Of a stretch of DNA of 64,000 nt, positions 56,908 through 64,000 are shown one piece after another. A model generated the notes under the pieces. That model was not told where the DNA came from. It made no database searches and saw only the letters and a list, made by a program, of their open reading frames with translations. The position numbers were made by a program, and so were the translations under genes. The DNA is from Saccharibacillus qingshengii (GTDB lineage Bacteria > Bacillota > Bacilli > Paenibacillales > Paenibacillaceae), in NCBI RefSeq assembly GCF_013185195.1, contig NZ_JAAZWC010000003.1:247297-311296 (forward strand). The letters run 5' to 3'. Position 1 is the stretch's first letter; every line of letters starts with the position of its first letter.

Positions 56908-56934
56908 GTCCAACACGCTTGTAAAGCTTTAGCG

Positions 56935-56979
56935 AAAGGGATGTTTGTTCCGTCTGCGGATGGAGGACATCCCTTTTTT
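56935..56979 (+). terminator. Intrinsic terminator after spoVS
   Basis: AAAGGGATGT (56935-56944) pairs with ACATCCCTTT (56967-56976), followed by T to 56979. Confidence 0.88.
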
Positions 56980-57035
56980 GCGTAGTTGAACGGTTGCCTG
57001 CAGGGGCAGTCCTTTTTCTTTTGCGGCAAAAGGTG

Positions 57036-57041
57036 TATAAT
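57036..57041 (+). promoter_or_regulatory. -10 box upstream of the pduL-like gene
   Basis: A perfect TATAAT, 87 nt before the start codon. A T-rich stretch stands at the -35 position but is not a good match. Confidence 0.45.
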
Positions 57042-57127
57042 AAGGGCTGCACGGGTATTTTTATGATGCCCACCGAGGATCGAGGGCTAACCCAAATCAG
57101 AGATAAAACAAGAGGAGTGACTCGCAA

Positions 57128-57700
57128 ATGAGTAAAATCGTACCTGTCGGCGTGTCCGCACGTCACATCCATCTCTCGCAAGAACACGTAGAAAAATTGT
57201 TTGGACAAGGATATCAGCTGACCGAAATGAAAGCTCTGTCCCAACCTGGCCAATTTGCATGCAACGAAACGGTTGAAGTGGTCGGCTCCAAAGGCACATT
57301 CCCGAAAGTCCGTATTCTCGGACCTGCCCGCCCGGCTACCCAGCTGGAAATTTCGCAAACCGACTCGTTCGCGCTTGGCGTGAAGGCTCCTGTTCGCGAA
57401 TCCGGCAGCATTGACGGAACACCGGGAATTACAATCAAAGGACCGGCCGGCGAAGTGCAGATCGAAGAAGGCGTTATCGTCGCGGCCCGTCATATTCATT
57501 TCCATACTTCCGACGCGGAAAAATGGGGTATTCAAGACAAACAAATGCTGAAAGTCCGTTTTGGCGGCGCTCGCGGCGTTGTATTCGAAAATGTACTTGC
57601 GCGCGTGTCCGATTCGTTCGCACTCGATATGCATATCGATACGGACGAAGCCAATGCCGTATTGGCGAAGACCGGCGACACGGCCGAAATCATTGACTAA
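57128..57700 (+). CDS. pduL: PduL-type phosphate propanoyl/acetyltransferase
   Basis: PduL enzymes exchange CoA and phosphate between acyl-CoA and acyl phosphate (propionyl or acetyl) using two zinc ions. The 190-residue protein shows the duplicated beta-barrel, each with a His-x-His metal motif: SARHIHLS (H13, H15) and AARHIHFHTSD (H122, H124), plus the GPARPATQLEIS segment. There is no N-terminal encapsulation peptide and no microcompartment gene nearby, so it probably acts in the cytosol in acetate or propionate metabolism. Single-gene unit between two terminators. Confidence 0.93.
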   Translation: MSKIVPVGVSARHIHLSQEHVEKLFGQGYQLTEMKALSQPGQFACNETVEVVGSKGTFPKVRILGPARPATQLEISQTDSFALGVKAPVRESGSIDGTPGITIKGPAGEVQIEEGVIVAARHIHFHTSDAEKWGIQDKQMLKVRFGGARGVVFENVLARVSDSFALDMHIDTDEANAVLAKTGDTAEIID

Positions 57701-57720
57701 GAACCTTTCGGTTTCGAATA

Positions 57721-57751
57721 ACAAAAGGACTGCCCAAGGCAGTCCTTTTTT
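57721..57751. terminator. Bidirectional terminator between pduL and the transglutaminase gene
   Basis: AAAAGGACTGCC (57723-57734) pairs perfectly with GGCAGTCCTTTT (57738-57749) around CAA; T-runs face both strands. It separates convergent genes. Confidence 0.92.
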
Positions 57752-57773
57752 GTGTTTAAAAAGAAGGATCGAA

Positions 57774-58844
57774 TCAGTACGTGAAAGAAAACCGGATAAT
57801 CGCCGTGCCGTTGCTGGCGACTTTATAAGCAAAATTCACTTCACTGACCGGAGTGTCGAGGCAGGCTTTCATAATCCGATCCAGCTGGCTTTTGGGTGAC
57901 AAAGAACCGAAGTCGTGCATCACTTCCAACTGGGCTGTTTGATTGTCGATCGCCGCAAGTACCTTGGTTTGCAGCGAAGCCGTAGTCGTCGTCATTTCGC
58001 CTCCAATCGCATCCAGCAGGTTGCGGTGCTGACTGCTCGTTTCCGCTTTTTTGGCAAGCAGGGAGCGGTAGTCGGAGACGGCAGCCGGAACATTGGTTTT
58101 CTTCCAATTGTGATTGCGATCCAGCGTTTTATCGTTTACCAGATAATAGGTATAGGAAACTTCGTTTTTTTGGTCGGGTGTCGGGTCGTCCCAGGTCATA
58201 TCGAGATTGTACCAGCGTCCATCCAGTTTAATCTTGTTCCAAACGTGGCTGATGCCGTCGGCATCGCCTTCGACAATACGCGTTTCGATCCCGGCCAATG
58301 TCAGCATCCGGTAGCCGAGCAGCGTGTAGCCTTGGCAGACCGTCGTACCTTGCGTCAGACCTTCGTAAGCCGAATAGCGGGTCAGGGATTCGTCGTAGGC
58401 CAGGCGCGTCACGATATAATCATGAATGACTTTGACTTTCTCGTCCTGGCTCATGCCCGGTTTTATCAACGTCTTCAGCGTCGCTTTGGCTTGGGCAATT
58501 ACATAATCGGCCTGCTGCTTGCTCTCCAGATACAAGGCGGAAAACGTAACCGAAGCTTTGGAACCGTTAATCTTGGCCCGTGTCTGGATCCGATCAAGCG
58601 TATAACGCGTGTACGGCCCGGATTTGACTGCCGCGCTGTCCAGCAGGCGGTTTACGCGTGCAAACTGGCTGAGGCTCATATTGAGGACGAATGTAGGCTT
58701 TTTTTGTTCCAGGGAAGCGGTAATGAAGGCAATGACGGAAGCGTCGGAAGCGGCAGCCGAAGCCGTATGCGGCGCGACCGGCAGCAGGATCGCAGCACTG
58801 ATCAAAGCGGCGGTCAGAGTAAGGGGCAAGCGTTTCTTGTTCAA
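57774..58844 (-). CDS. Secreted transglutaminase-like (papain-fold) protein
   Basis: The 356-residue product has a signal peptide (basic MNKKR, hydrophobic core to about residue 23, likely cut near ASAA at 28-32), a helical region and a transglutaminase-core domain with a complete Cys-His-Asp triad: C170 (GTTVCQGY), H200 (DGISHVWNKIKLDGRW) and D215 (YNLDMTWDDP). Such exported proteins may act as peptidases, amidases or cross-linkers at the cell wall; the reaction is unknown. TTG 58844 is chosen because AGGAGGA lies 6-7 nt upstream. It is the only minus-strand gene in the window, an insertion relative to the conserved order. Confidence 0.88.
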   Translation of the reverse strand: MNKKRLPLTLTAALISAAILLPVAPHTASAAASDASVIAFITASLEQKKPTFVLNMSLSQFARVNRLLDSAAVKSGPYTRYTLDRIQTRAKINGSKASVTFSALYLESKQQADYVIAQAKATLKTLIKPGMSQDEKVKVIHDYIVTRLAYDESLTRYSAYEGLTQGTTVCQGYTLLGYRMLTLAGIETRIVEGDADGISHVWNKIKLDGRWYNLDMTWDDPTPDQKNEVSYTYYLVNDKTLDRNHNWKKTNVPAAVSDYRSLLAKKAETSSQHRNLLDAIGGEMTTTTASLQTKVLAAIDNQTAQLEVMHDFGSLSPKSQLDRIMKACLDTPVSEVNFAYKVASNGTAIIRFSFTY

Positions 58845-58911
58845 CAAAGTTCCTCCTGTATATCGGCCGGATCCGGGTCTGTATTCGAATCGGCTTTTGG
58901 TTTGCTTGTTA

Positions 58912-58917
58912 AGTATA
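58912..58917 (-). promoter_or_regulatory. Possible -10 box of the transglutaminase gene
   Basis: TATACT on the minus strand, 68 nt upstream of the start codon, without a clear -35. A second minus-strand TATAAT lies further upstream at 59034-59039. Confidence 0.35.
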
Positions 58918-59003
58918 CCGCAGAAATCAGACAGAGGCTGCAAAAAAGAACAAAGCGAAAAAAGAGGCGGCGGGGAAAACGAATGGAACGAAAGGGTGCG
59001 GTA

Positions 59004-59049
59004 TGTTATAATTTTCTATCGTACCCGACAAAAATTATAGATGGGTACG
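59004..59049 (+). promoter_or_regulatory. ricA promoter with two interleaved inverted repeats
   Basis: Extended -10 TGT-TATAAT (59004-59012), weak -35. TATAATTTT (59007-59015) is the reverse complement of AAAATTATA (59031-59039). CGTACCC (59020-59026) is that of GGGTACG (59043-59049). The second left arm lies in the loop of the first repeat. The rest of the 316-nt gap holds nothing else recognised. Confidence 0.6.
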
Positions 59050-59160
59050 GATCAACAAGACACAATGAACCGGGCCGCGGCAGCGAAGGCAAAACGGGCC
59101 TAGCCATATAGAGTACATCGGACAACAGGCAGTGTAAATTGAGCAGGGAGGCACGAGAAG

Positions 59161-59619
59161 ATGAACGATCCACGGCAAGAAGAGGCGGAATTCCCGGCCC
59201 AATATGCGGAAGCCGGTGCTCCGGCAGGGCTTTGGAACCGCAGCGATATTCAAGTCAAGACCCGCGAACTTGCGGGGATGTTAACTTCCAGCGAAGAAGT
59301 ACGGATTTTTCAACAGGCGGAACGCCAAATTCAGGGACACGAACGGATTCAAACCTTGATTACGACGATTAAAAAGAAGCAGAAAGAAGTTGTCGCGTTC
59401 GAAGCGATGAAGAATGCCAAAATGGCGGCTCTGATCGAAGCAGAACTCGGCGAGCTGCAGGAAGAGCTTGATGGAATTCCGATCGTCGGCGATTATCAGG
59501 AAGGACAGGTCGAAATCAACGGTCTGCTGCAAATGATTATCTCGGCTATTCACTCCACGGTATCCGAGAAGATCGCTGTGGAAAAAGGAGCCGACAGCCC
59601 GCCTTCTTCCTGCGGCTGA
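59161..59619 (+). CDS. ricA: RicA/YmcA family regulator (YlbF/YmcA superfamily)
   Basis: The 152-residue all-helical protein matches YmcA: SDIQVKTRELAGMLTSSEEV, FQQAERQIQGHERIQTLI and ELGELQEELDGIPIVGDYQE followed by GQVEINGLLQMI. In B. subtilis RicA, RicF and RicT form an iron-sulfur complex that directs RNase Y maturation of mRNAs and affects competence, biofilm and sporulation. A C-terminal Cys (SSCG) is present. The miaB gene that normally precedes it is not here. A GGGAGG site precedes the ATG, and a terminator follows. Confidence 0.88.
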   Translation: MNDPRQEEAEFPAQYAEAGAPAGLWNRSDIQVKTRELAGMLTSSEEVRIFQQAERQIQGHERIQTLITTIKKKQKEVVAFEAMKNAKMAALIEAELGELQEELDGIPIVGDYQEGQVEINGLLQMIISAIHSTVSEKIAVEKGADSPPSSCG

Positions 59620-59639
59620 CCCGTTTAAGGGCCGAACAG

Positions 59640-59668
59640 ACGCGGAAGATTACCTTCCGCGTTTTTTT
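59640..59668 (+). terminator. Intrinsic terminator after ricA
   Basis: ACGCGGAAG (59640-59648) pairs perfectly with CTTCCGCGT (59654-59662), followed by seven T. Confidence 0.92.
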
Positions 59669-59710
59669 GTTTTTGGAAGTCAACAACGACGATCGCAGAG
59701 GAGCGGCCGT

Positions 59711-60769
59711 ATGGACAGGAATCAAGCAGAAGATCATGAGAAAATTGCATATGAACCGCAGCCGGACCGATTGGACAAAGAACTGTTGAAATGCGGCGAT
59801 CCGCTGGAATGGCGGATTGAAACGTATCTGCATGAAGCGCAGTGGTGGACGGCGGGCGAAGAAGATACCGTCACCGCCGCCGTAGGTTTTTTGAGGGTGG
59901 GAGCCGAAGAAGCGGAAATCATGAATGCGGCATCCGTACATTGGGATAACGGATCCGACGCCCGTTTTGTACGCCTGCTCCAAAAAGTATGCGGGGAACT
60001 GCGCAGGTCCGGTGTCCGCCGTTTGACGGCCTACACGGGAAACTGGGAGACGGCACTGCTGCAAGCTTATCAACGTTGCGGATTTCGGATTGCCTCGGTG
60101 GAGCCGGATTACTACGTCGGCTGCTGGCCGCGCGGGGAGCAGACGGAAGGGATGCCGCGGGTCGACCGGCTGATGCTCGAGGCACTGGAGGGAAGCGCAG
60201 GCTCTCCGTCAGTCGTCCACGGCATACAGAGCGGGCTGCAGACCCAGGTTCGGAGAGTCGAACTCAAAGACAGCCGGAAGCTGCTGGCCATGAAAAAGCA
60301 GCTCGACCGCGAAACGACTTCGATGCTGTATGAACCGGGTGAACGAAGAATGACCGAAGGCGATCAGCTCGAACAGATTCGCTCGCTGCTGCGCAGCTCG
60401 AATTCGCTGATGCTTGTGGCCGAGAACGAAGGGGAAGTCGTCGGATATCTGGAAGCTACGGGCGGCAAAGTCAGGCGCAATCAGCATACGGTCTACGTAG
60501 TTATCGGAATTCTGGAATCGTATACCGGCCAGGGACTGGGCAGGCGATTGTTCGAAGAATTGTTCGATTGGGCGGGACGCCGTCATATTCTTCGGGCCGA
60601 GCTGACCGTTCAGGCCCCGAATCAGCGTGCTTACCGGCTGTATCGTTCAATCGGTTTCAAACTCGAAGGCATCATGCGGGGAGCGCTGATCATCGAAGGG
60701 GAACCTGTCGACTTGTATCAGATGGGACTGGACCTTCGAACAATTCGAAGGAGCGGGGTTGACAAATAA
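59711..60769 (+). CDS. Tandem GNAT-fold acetyltransferase
   Basis: The 352-residue protein appears to be two GNAT domains. The C-terminal one (about 180-345) is canonical: acetyl-CoA loop ESYTGQGLGRRLFEELFDW (about 264-282) and the NQRAYRLYRSIGFKLEG end. The N-terminal half (about 30-145) keeps the order of GNAT elements (VGFLRVGAEEAEIMNAASV, LLQKVCGELRRSGVRRLTAY, AYQRCGFRIASVEPDYYVG) but lacks a clear Q/R-x-x-G-x-G/A loop, so it may be inactive. Substrate unknown; small molecule or protein N-acetylation are possible. GAGGAG precedes the ATG. The promoter of the next operon overlaps its 3' end. Confidence 0.82.
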   Translation: MDRNQAEDHEKIAYEPQPDRLDKELLKCGDPLEWRIETYLHEAQWWTAGEEDTVTAAVGFLRVGAEEAEIMNAASVHWDNGSDARFVRLLQKVCGELRRSGVRRLTAYTGNWETALLQAYQRCGFRIASVEPDYYVGCWPRGEQTEGMPRVDRLMLEALEGSAGSPSVVHGIQSGLQTQVRRVELKDSRKLLAMKKQLDRETTSMLYEPGERRMTEGDQLEQIRSLLRSSNSLMLVAENEGEVVGYLEATGGKVRRNQHTVYVVIGILESYTGQGLGRRLFEELFDWAGRRHILRAELTVQAPNQRAYRLYRSIGFKLEGIMRGALIIEGEPVDLYQMGLDLRTIRRSGVDK

Positions 60770-60786
60770 ATCGAGTGTGTCATAAT
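60759..60786 (+). promoter_or_regulatory. Sigma-A promoter of nrtR-pncA-pncB
   Basis: TTGACA (60759-60764), 16-nt spacer, CATAAT (60781-60786). The -35 overlaps the last codons of the GNAT gene. The predicted start, near 60793, falls inside the palindrome listed next. Confidence 0.8.
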
Positions 60787-60797
60787 GATAATATCAT
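60785..60797 (+). promoter_or_regulatory. Palindromic operator candidate for NrtR
   Basis: ATGATA-A-TATCAT is a perfect 6+1+6 dyad overlapping the end of the -10 box and the predicted start site. This is the position expected for a repressor, and the first gene encodes a Nudix-wHTH regulator. It is only partly like a Fur box (GATAATGAT half) and no iron gene is nearby. Confidence 0.55.
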
Positions 60798-60848
60798 ATT
60801 TGAAACTTGAGTAAACCGATTTTATCAAATGCTGCGATGGTGATGCTG

Positions 60849-61640
60849 ATGAACGAACAGAACGGACCAAATCAACCGAATGAACAAGTCCATTACGATG
60901 CCAAGAAATATCGGACGCCCGATGGTGCGCCGGCAGACATTGTCATGTTCACGCTGACCAAGCGCGAGCGCAAGACCGTGACCAAGACGCTTCCGCTTCG
61001 GGAGCTCCGCGTCATGCTGATCCGGCGCCGGGCTTGGCCTTATGCAGGCAAGTGGGCTCTTCCGGGAGGGTTCTCCCGCGACGACGAATCGTTGTATGAA
61101 ACGGCAATGCGCGAATTGAAGGAAGAAACCGGCGTAGTCGGACGCCATCTGGAATATCTCAGCGTGTACAGCAATCCCGGGCGCGACCCGAGAGGTTGGA
61201 TTATCTCGCACGCTTTCTTCGCCCTTGTGGAAGAGGAAGTGCTGGAGAAACGCCAGGCCGCGGACGATGCCGAAGAAGTGGGGTTGTTCACGATCGAAGA
61301 AGCGCTGGACGAACTAGATCTGGGCTTCGATCATCGGGACATTATTGCGGATGCTTATCGGAGAATCCAGGAGAAAATGCTGCATACGACGATCGCACGC
61401 AAGTTTTTGCCGCAGGAATTTACGCTTAGCGAATTGTACCAAGTGATCAAAGCGGTAGTGCCGGATTTCGAAGAGCCGAACTTTATCCGCAAAATCACCT
61501 CGACCCGCAGCCGCAAAGGCATTCTTGAAGAAGTTCGCGACGAAAGCGGGGCTCCGGTCAGCTCGAATCAATATTCGCAGCGGCCGGCTCAACTGTACCG
61601 CTTTTTGGATAATGTGCCGAGACTGTCGATCTATTCCTGA
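60849..61640 (+). CDS. nrtR: NrtR-type Nudix transcriptional regulator
   Basis: The 263-residue protein has an N-terminal Nudix domain with a complete Nudix box (G74, E80, R88-E89, E92-E93, G95 in GGFSRDDESLYETAMREL) and a C-terminal winged helix (FLPQEFTLSELYQVIKAV then PNFIRKI and RPAQLYRF, about 185-258). That layout is the NrtR family, repressors of NAD synthesis genes that sense ADP-ribose or NAD. With pncA and pncB directly downstream the role is well supported. The intact Nudix box suggests it may also hydrolyse its ligand. ATG 60849 follows GGTGAT by 4 nt; TTG 60807 would leave a 14-nt leader without a ribosome site. The start is uncertain. Confidence 0.85.
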   Translation: MNEQNGPNQPNEQVHYDAKKYRTPDGAPADIVMFTLTKRERKTVTKTLPLRELRVMLIRRRAWPYAGKWALPGGFSRDDESLYETAMRELKEETGVVGRHLEYLSVYSNPGRDPRGWIISHAFFALVEEEVLEKRQAADDAEEVGLFTIEEALDELDLGFDHRDIIADAYRRIQEKMLHTTIARKFLPQEFTLSELYQVIKAVVPDFEEPNFIRKITSTRSRKGILEEVRDESGAPVSSNQYSQRPAQLYRFLDNVPRLSIYS

Positions 61641-61667
61641 TTCGCTAAACGACAAGGAGGAGTTGCG

Positions 61668-62207
61668 ATGAGAGCCCTTATCGTCATCGATTACACAAAC
61701 GACTTTGTAGACGGCAGCCTTCCGGTAGGAGAGCCCGCAATCGCGATCGAACAGCGAATGGTCGAACTCACCGAAAAATTTGTGTCGGCCGGCGATTATA
61801 CGGTGATGGCTGTCGACCTGCATGAAGCAGATGATCCTTATCATCCGGAGACGGCTTTGTTCCCGCCCCACAATATCTGCGGCACGGCAGGGCGCGAATT
61901 GTACGGCAGGTTGAAAGATCTTTATACCGTTCATGAGTCGTCGATCTACTGGATGGATAAGACGAGATACAGTGCGTTCGCGGGTACCGACCTGGAGCTT
62001 CGACTCCGAACCCGGGGGATAAAGGAAGTTCATTTGATCGGGGTATGCACGGATATTTGTGTGCTGCATACGGCGGTCGATGCCTATAACCTGGGGTTTG
62101 AGATCATTGTACATGAAGATGCTGTCGCAAGCTTCAATGCGGCGGGACATGTATGGGCTCTGGAGCATTTCAAAAACAGTCTCGGTGCCCAAGTCGTAAC
62201 CGGCTGA
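61668..62207 (+). CDS. pncA: Nicotinamidase
   Basis: PncA deamidates nicotinamide to nicotinate in NAD salvage. The 179-residue isochorismatase-fold protein has the catalytic Asp in VIDYTNDFV (D8), the metal-site region DLHEADDPYHPET, the Lys region WMDKTRYSAFAGTDLEL and the nucleophile in GVCTDICVLHTAVDAYN (C131). It closely resembles B. subtilis PncA. AAGGAGGAG precedes the ATG. It lies 27 nt after nrtR and 119 nt before pncB, in one probable operon. Confidence 0.94.
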   Translation: MRALIVIDYTNDFVDGSLPVGEPAIAIEQRMVELTEKFVSAGDYTVMAVDLHEADDPYHPETALFPPHNICGTAGRELYGRLKDLYTVHESSIYWMDKTRYSAFAGTDLELRLRTRGIKEVHLIGVCTDICVLHTAVDAYNLGFEIIVHEDAVASFNAAGHVWALEHFKNSLGAQVVTG

Positions 62208-62326
62208 ATAAAAGCCACGATTTTGATGCAGCGGAAGGATCGACAAAGGTACAGGCACCGCGCCTCAAAGCGAACAAGATTTGGGACGCGGCCTCTGTGC
62301 GGACGCGGATTGAAGGAGGAGACGGT

Positions 62327-63793
62327 ATGGAAACGTTTGGAATGGCTTTACATACGGACAAGTATCAGATCAATATGATGTACGCGCATTGGATGAACGG
62401 AACGGCCAAGCATAAAGCGGTTTTCGAAGCTTATTTTCGTACACTGCCGTTCGGCAACGGGTATGCGGTATTTGCCGGGTTGGAGCGGATTGTGGATTAC
62501 GTATCGAATCTTCGGTTCCATGAAGACGACCTTCGTTATTTGTCGGAACAGGAAGAGAATTACGATCCCCGTTTTCTGGATGAGCTGCGGACGTTCCGTT
62601 TCTCCGGAAATATCCATTCCATGCGCGAAGGGGCACTCGTATTTCCGAATGAGCCGCTGGTGCGCGTAGAAGGCACAATTTTTGAAGCTCAACTGATCGA
62701 GACCGCTCTGCTCAACTTTATGAACTTCCAGACGCTGATCGCAACCAAAGCGGCCCGAATCAAACAAGCGGCCGACGGCGATACGCTGCTTGAATTCGGA
62801 ACACGGCGGGCACAGGAAGCGGATGCGGCAGTCTGGGGCGCACGGGCCGCCTATGTATCGGGTTTCCATGCCACTTCGAACATGATGGCGGGCAAACGCT
62901 TCGGCATTCCGACCAAAGGCACACACGCGCATTCCTGGGTGCAGAGTTTCACGAGCGAACAGGAAGCTTTCGATAAATACGCCGAAGTGCTGCCGGACGG
63001 TTCGACGCTGCTCGTCGATACGTTCGATACGCTCAGAAGCGGTGTTCCTAACGCGATCCGTACGGCCAAAAAGCTGGAAGAACGCGGCAAGCGATTGAAC
63101 TCGATCCGGTTGGACAGCGGTGACCTGGCTTATCTGTCGATCGAAGCCCGTAAGATGCTGGACGAAGCAGGTCTGGATTACGTCAAGATCGTCGCTTCGA
63201 ACGACCTTGACGAAAATACGATTACCGAGCTGAAAACGCAGGATGCCCGTATCGATGTCTGGGGCGTTGGCACACAGCTCATTACGGCGCACGATCAGCC
63301 TTCGCTTGGCGGCGTGTACAAATTGGTTGAACGCGAAGTCGACGGAACGATGCAGCCAACGATCAAAATTTCCGCCAATCCGGAGAAAGTCACTACACCG
63401 GGCAAAAAAGACGTCTATCGGATCATTGACCGGTCAACCGGCAAAGCGGTAGCGGATTATATCTGTTTCACGGACGAAAACGAACCGCGCGAAGGCAAGC
63501 AGTTGAAGCTGTTTAATCCGCTGCATACCTATATTCGCCGTCATATCAAAGATTACGATGCCCAAGCAATGCTGGTACCGGTCTTTGAAGAAGGCCGTCT
63601 TGTGTACGAGCTGCCTTCGCTGGACGAGATTCGCGAGTATCACGTTTCCCAACTGAATCAGTTTTGGCCGCAGTATCTGCGCAAGTTGAATCCGGAGATT
63701 TATCGGGTCAACATCAGCGAAAAGGCCTGGAAGCTCAAACAGGGACTTATCGATCGGTATATGGAAGAAATGGAATTGTCGGAAGAAAGCTGA
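62327..63793 (+). CDS. pncB: Nicotinate phosphoribosyltransferase
   Basis: PncB joins nicotinate and PRPP to form nicotinate mononucleotide, using the product of PncA. The 488-residue protein has the family start ALHTDKYQINMMYAHWMNGT, EFGTRRAQEADAAVWGARAA, GTHAHSWVQSF with the phosphorylated-type His, and RLDSGDLAYLS. ATG 62327 follows GAAGGAGGAG; an upstream in-frame extension overlaps pncA. It ends the operon; a terminator follows 24 nt later. Confidence 0.96.
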   Translation: METFGMALHTDKYQINMMYAHWMNGTAKHKAVFEAYFRTLPFGNGYAVFAGLERIVDYVSNLRFHEDDLRYLSEQEENYDPRFLDELRTFRFSGNIHSMREGALVFPNEPLVRVEGTIFEAQLIETALLNFMNFQTLIATKAARIKQAADGDTLLEFGTRRAQEADAAVWGARAAYVSGFHATSNMMAGKRFGIPTKGTHAHSWVQSFTSEQEAFDKYAEVLPDGSTLLVDTFDTLRSGVPNAIRTAKKLEERGKRLNSIRLDSGDLAYLSIEARKMLDEAGLDYVKIVASNDLDENTITELKTQDARIDVWGVGTQLITAHDQPSLGGVYKLVEREVDGTMQPTIKISANPEKVTTPGKKDVYRIIDRSTGKAVADYICFTDENEPREGKQLKLFNPLHTYIRRHIKDYDAQAMLVPVFEEGRLVYELPSLDEIREYHVSQLNQFWPQYLRKLNPEIYRVNISEKAWKLKQGLIDRYMEEMELSEES

Positions 63794-63816
63794 GTGTTGA
63801 GAATAAGTAGGTTAGC

Positions 63817-63849
63817 AAGCGGGTTCTCCTTAGGGAGATCCCGCTTTTT
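63817..63849 (+). terminator. Intrinsic terminator after pncB
   Basis: AAGCGGGTTCTCC (63817-63829) pairs with GGAGATCCCGCTT (63834-63846) with one T-T mismatch, followed by T to 63849. The remaining 150 bases to the window end hold no gene or motif I can support. Confidence 0.85.
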
Positions 63850-64000
63850 GTCGTCGATTCTCCCTCGTATCTTCAAGTTTGTGATTTTTGTTACAGTGAC
63901 ACCCCATGTAAATTGTTAAATTTAAGACGGATTGTCAATCCAAGTGCAACACTTCGTCCTGAAACGATTCGTGTGTAGACTTCCAGCCTAGACATTTGCG

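Noticed and set aside
60781..60797. Fur box at the nrtR promoter
   Set aside because: Only one half resembles GATAATGAT; the actual dyad is ATGATA-A-TATCAT and the operon concerns NAD, not iron.

Overview
The window is 64 kb of core chromosome from a Gram-positive bacterium of the order Bacillales, most likely family Paenibacillaceae. The evidence is gene order. The run cheA-cheW-cheC-cheD-sigD, rpsB-tsf-pyrH-frr-uppS-cdsA-dxr-rseP-proS-polC, rimP-nusA-rnpM-ylxQ-infB-rbfA, truB-ribF-rpsO-pnp, mlpA-dut, asd-dapG-dapA-rnj, ftsK-ymfF-ymfH-ymfI-ymfK-rodZ, pgsA-cinA-recA-recX-rny-ymdB-spoVS follows the Bacillus subtilis map from the end of the fla/che operon to spoVS. Base composition is visibly GC-rich, start codons include many TTG and GTG, and Shine-Dalgarno sites are strong. 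A GC-rich Paenibacillaceae such as Saccharibacillus or a close Paenibacillus relative would fit, but the species is inferred.

Layout. 1-8.4 kb: tail of the chemotaxis operon (cheA cut by the window edge), the motility sigma factor, a FapA protein and several poorly known membrane or coiled-coil proteins, one SwrB-like. 8.6-21.9 kb: translation, nucleotide, undecaprenyl, phospholipid and isoprenoid genes, site-2 protease, prolyl-tRNA synthetase and PolC. 22-32.9 kb: nusA-infB operon, RNA modification, FAD synthesis, S15 and PNPase. 33-43 kb: M16 peptidase, dUTPase, the aspartate to dihydrodipicolinate pathway, RNase J and the FtsK/SpoIIIE translocase. 43.3-51.4 kb: ymf cluster, RodZ, YajQ, PgsA, CinA. 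51.4-57.7 kb: recA with an SOS box, recX, RNase Y, YmdB, SpoVS and a PduL-type acyltransferase. 57.7-63.8 kb: accessory part with a secreted transglutaminase-like protein (the only minus-strand gene), RicA, a tandem-GNAT protein and a nrtR-pncA-pncB NAD salvage operon.

Themes. Almost every transcription unit has a readable promoter and an intrinsic terminator, so the operon map can be drawn from sequence. RNA turnover is concentrated here (PNPase, RNase J, RNase Y, RicA, NrnA, YmdB). Several sporulation genes normally embedded in this cluster (ylxY, ymxH, spoVFA/spoVFB, tepA) are absent, although spoVS remains behind a good sigma-H promoter. The most interesting leads are the self-contained NAD regulon with a palindrome on its start site, a promoter that runs straight into a terminator upstream of recA, an archaeal/eukaryotic-type ProRS at the ancestral proS locus, and interleaved dyads at the ricA promoter. 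No tRNA, rRNA, CRISPR array, prophage or insertion sequence was seen.
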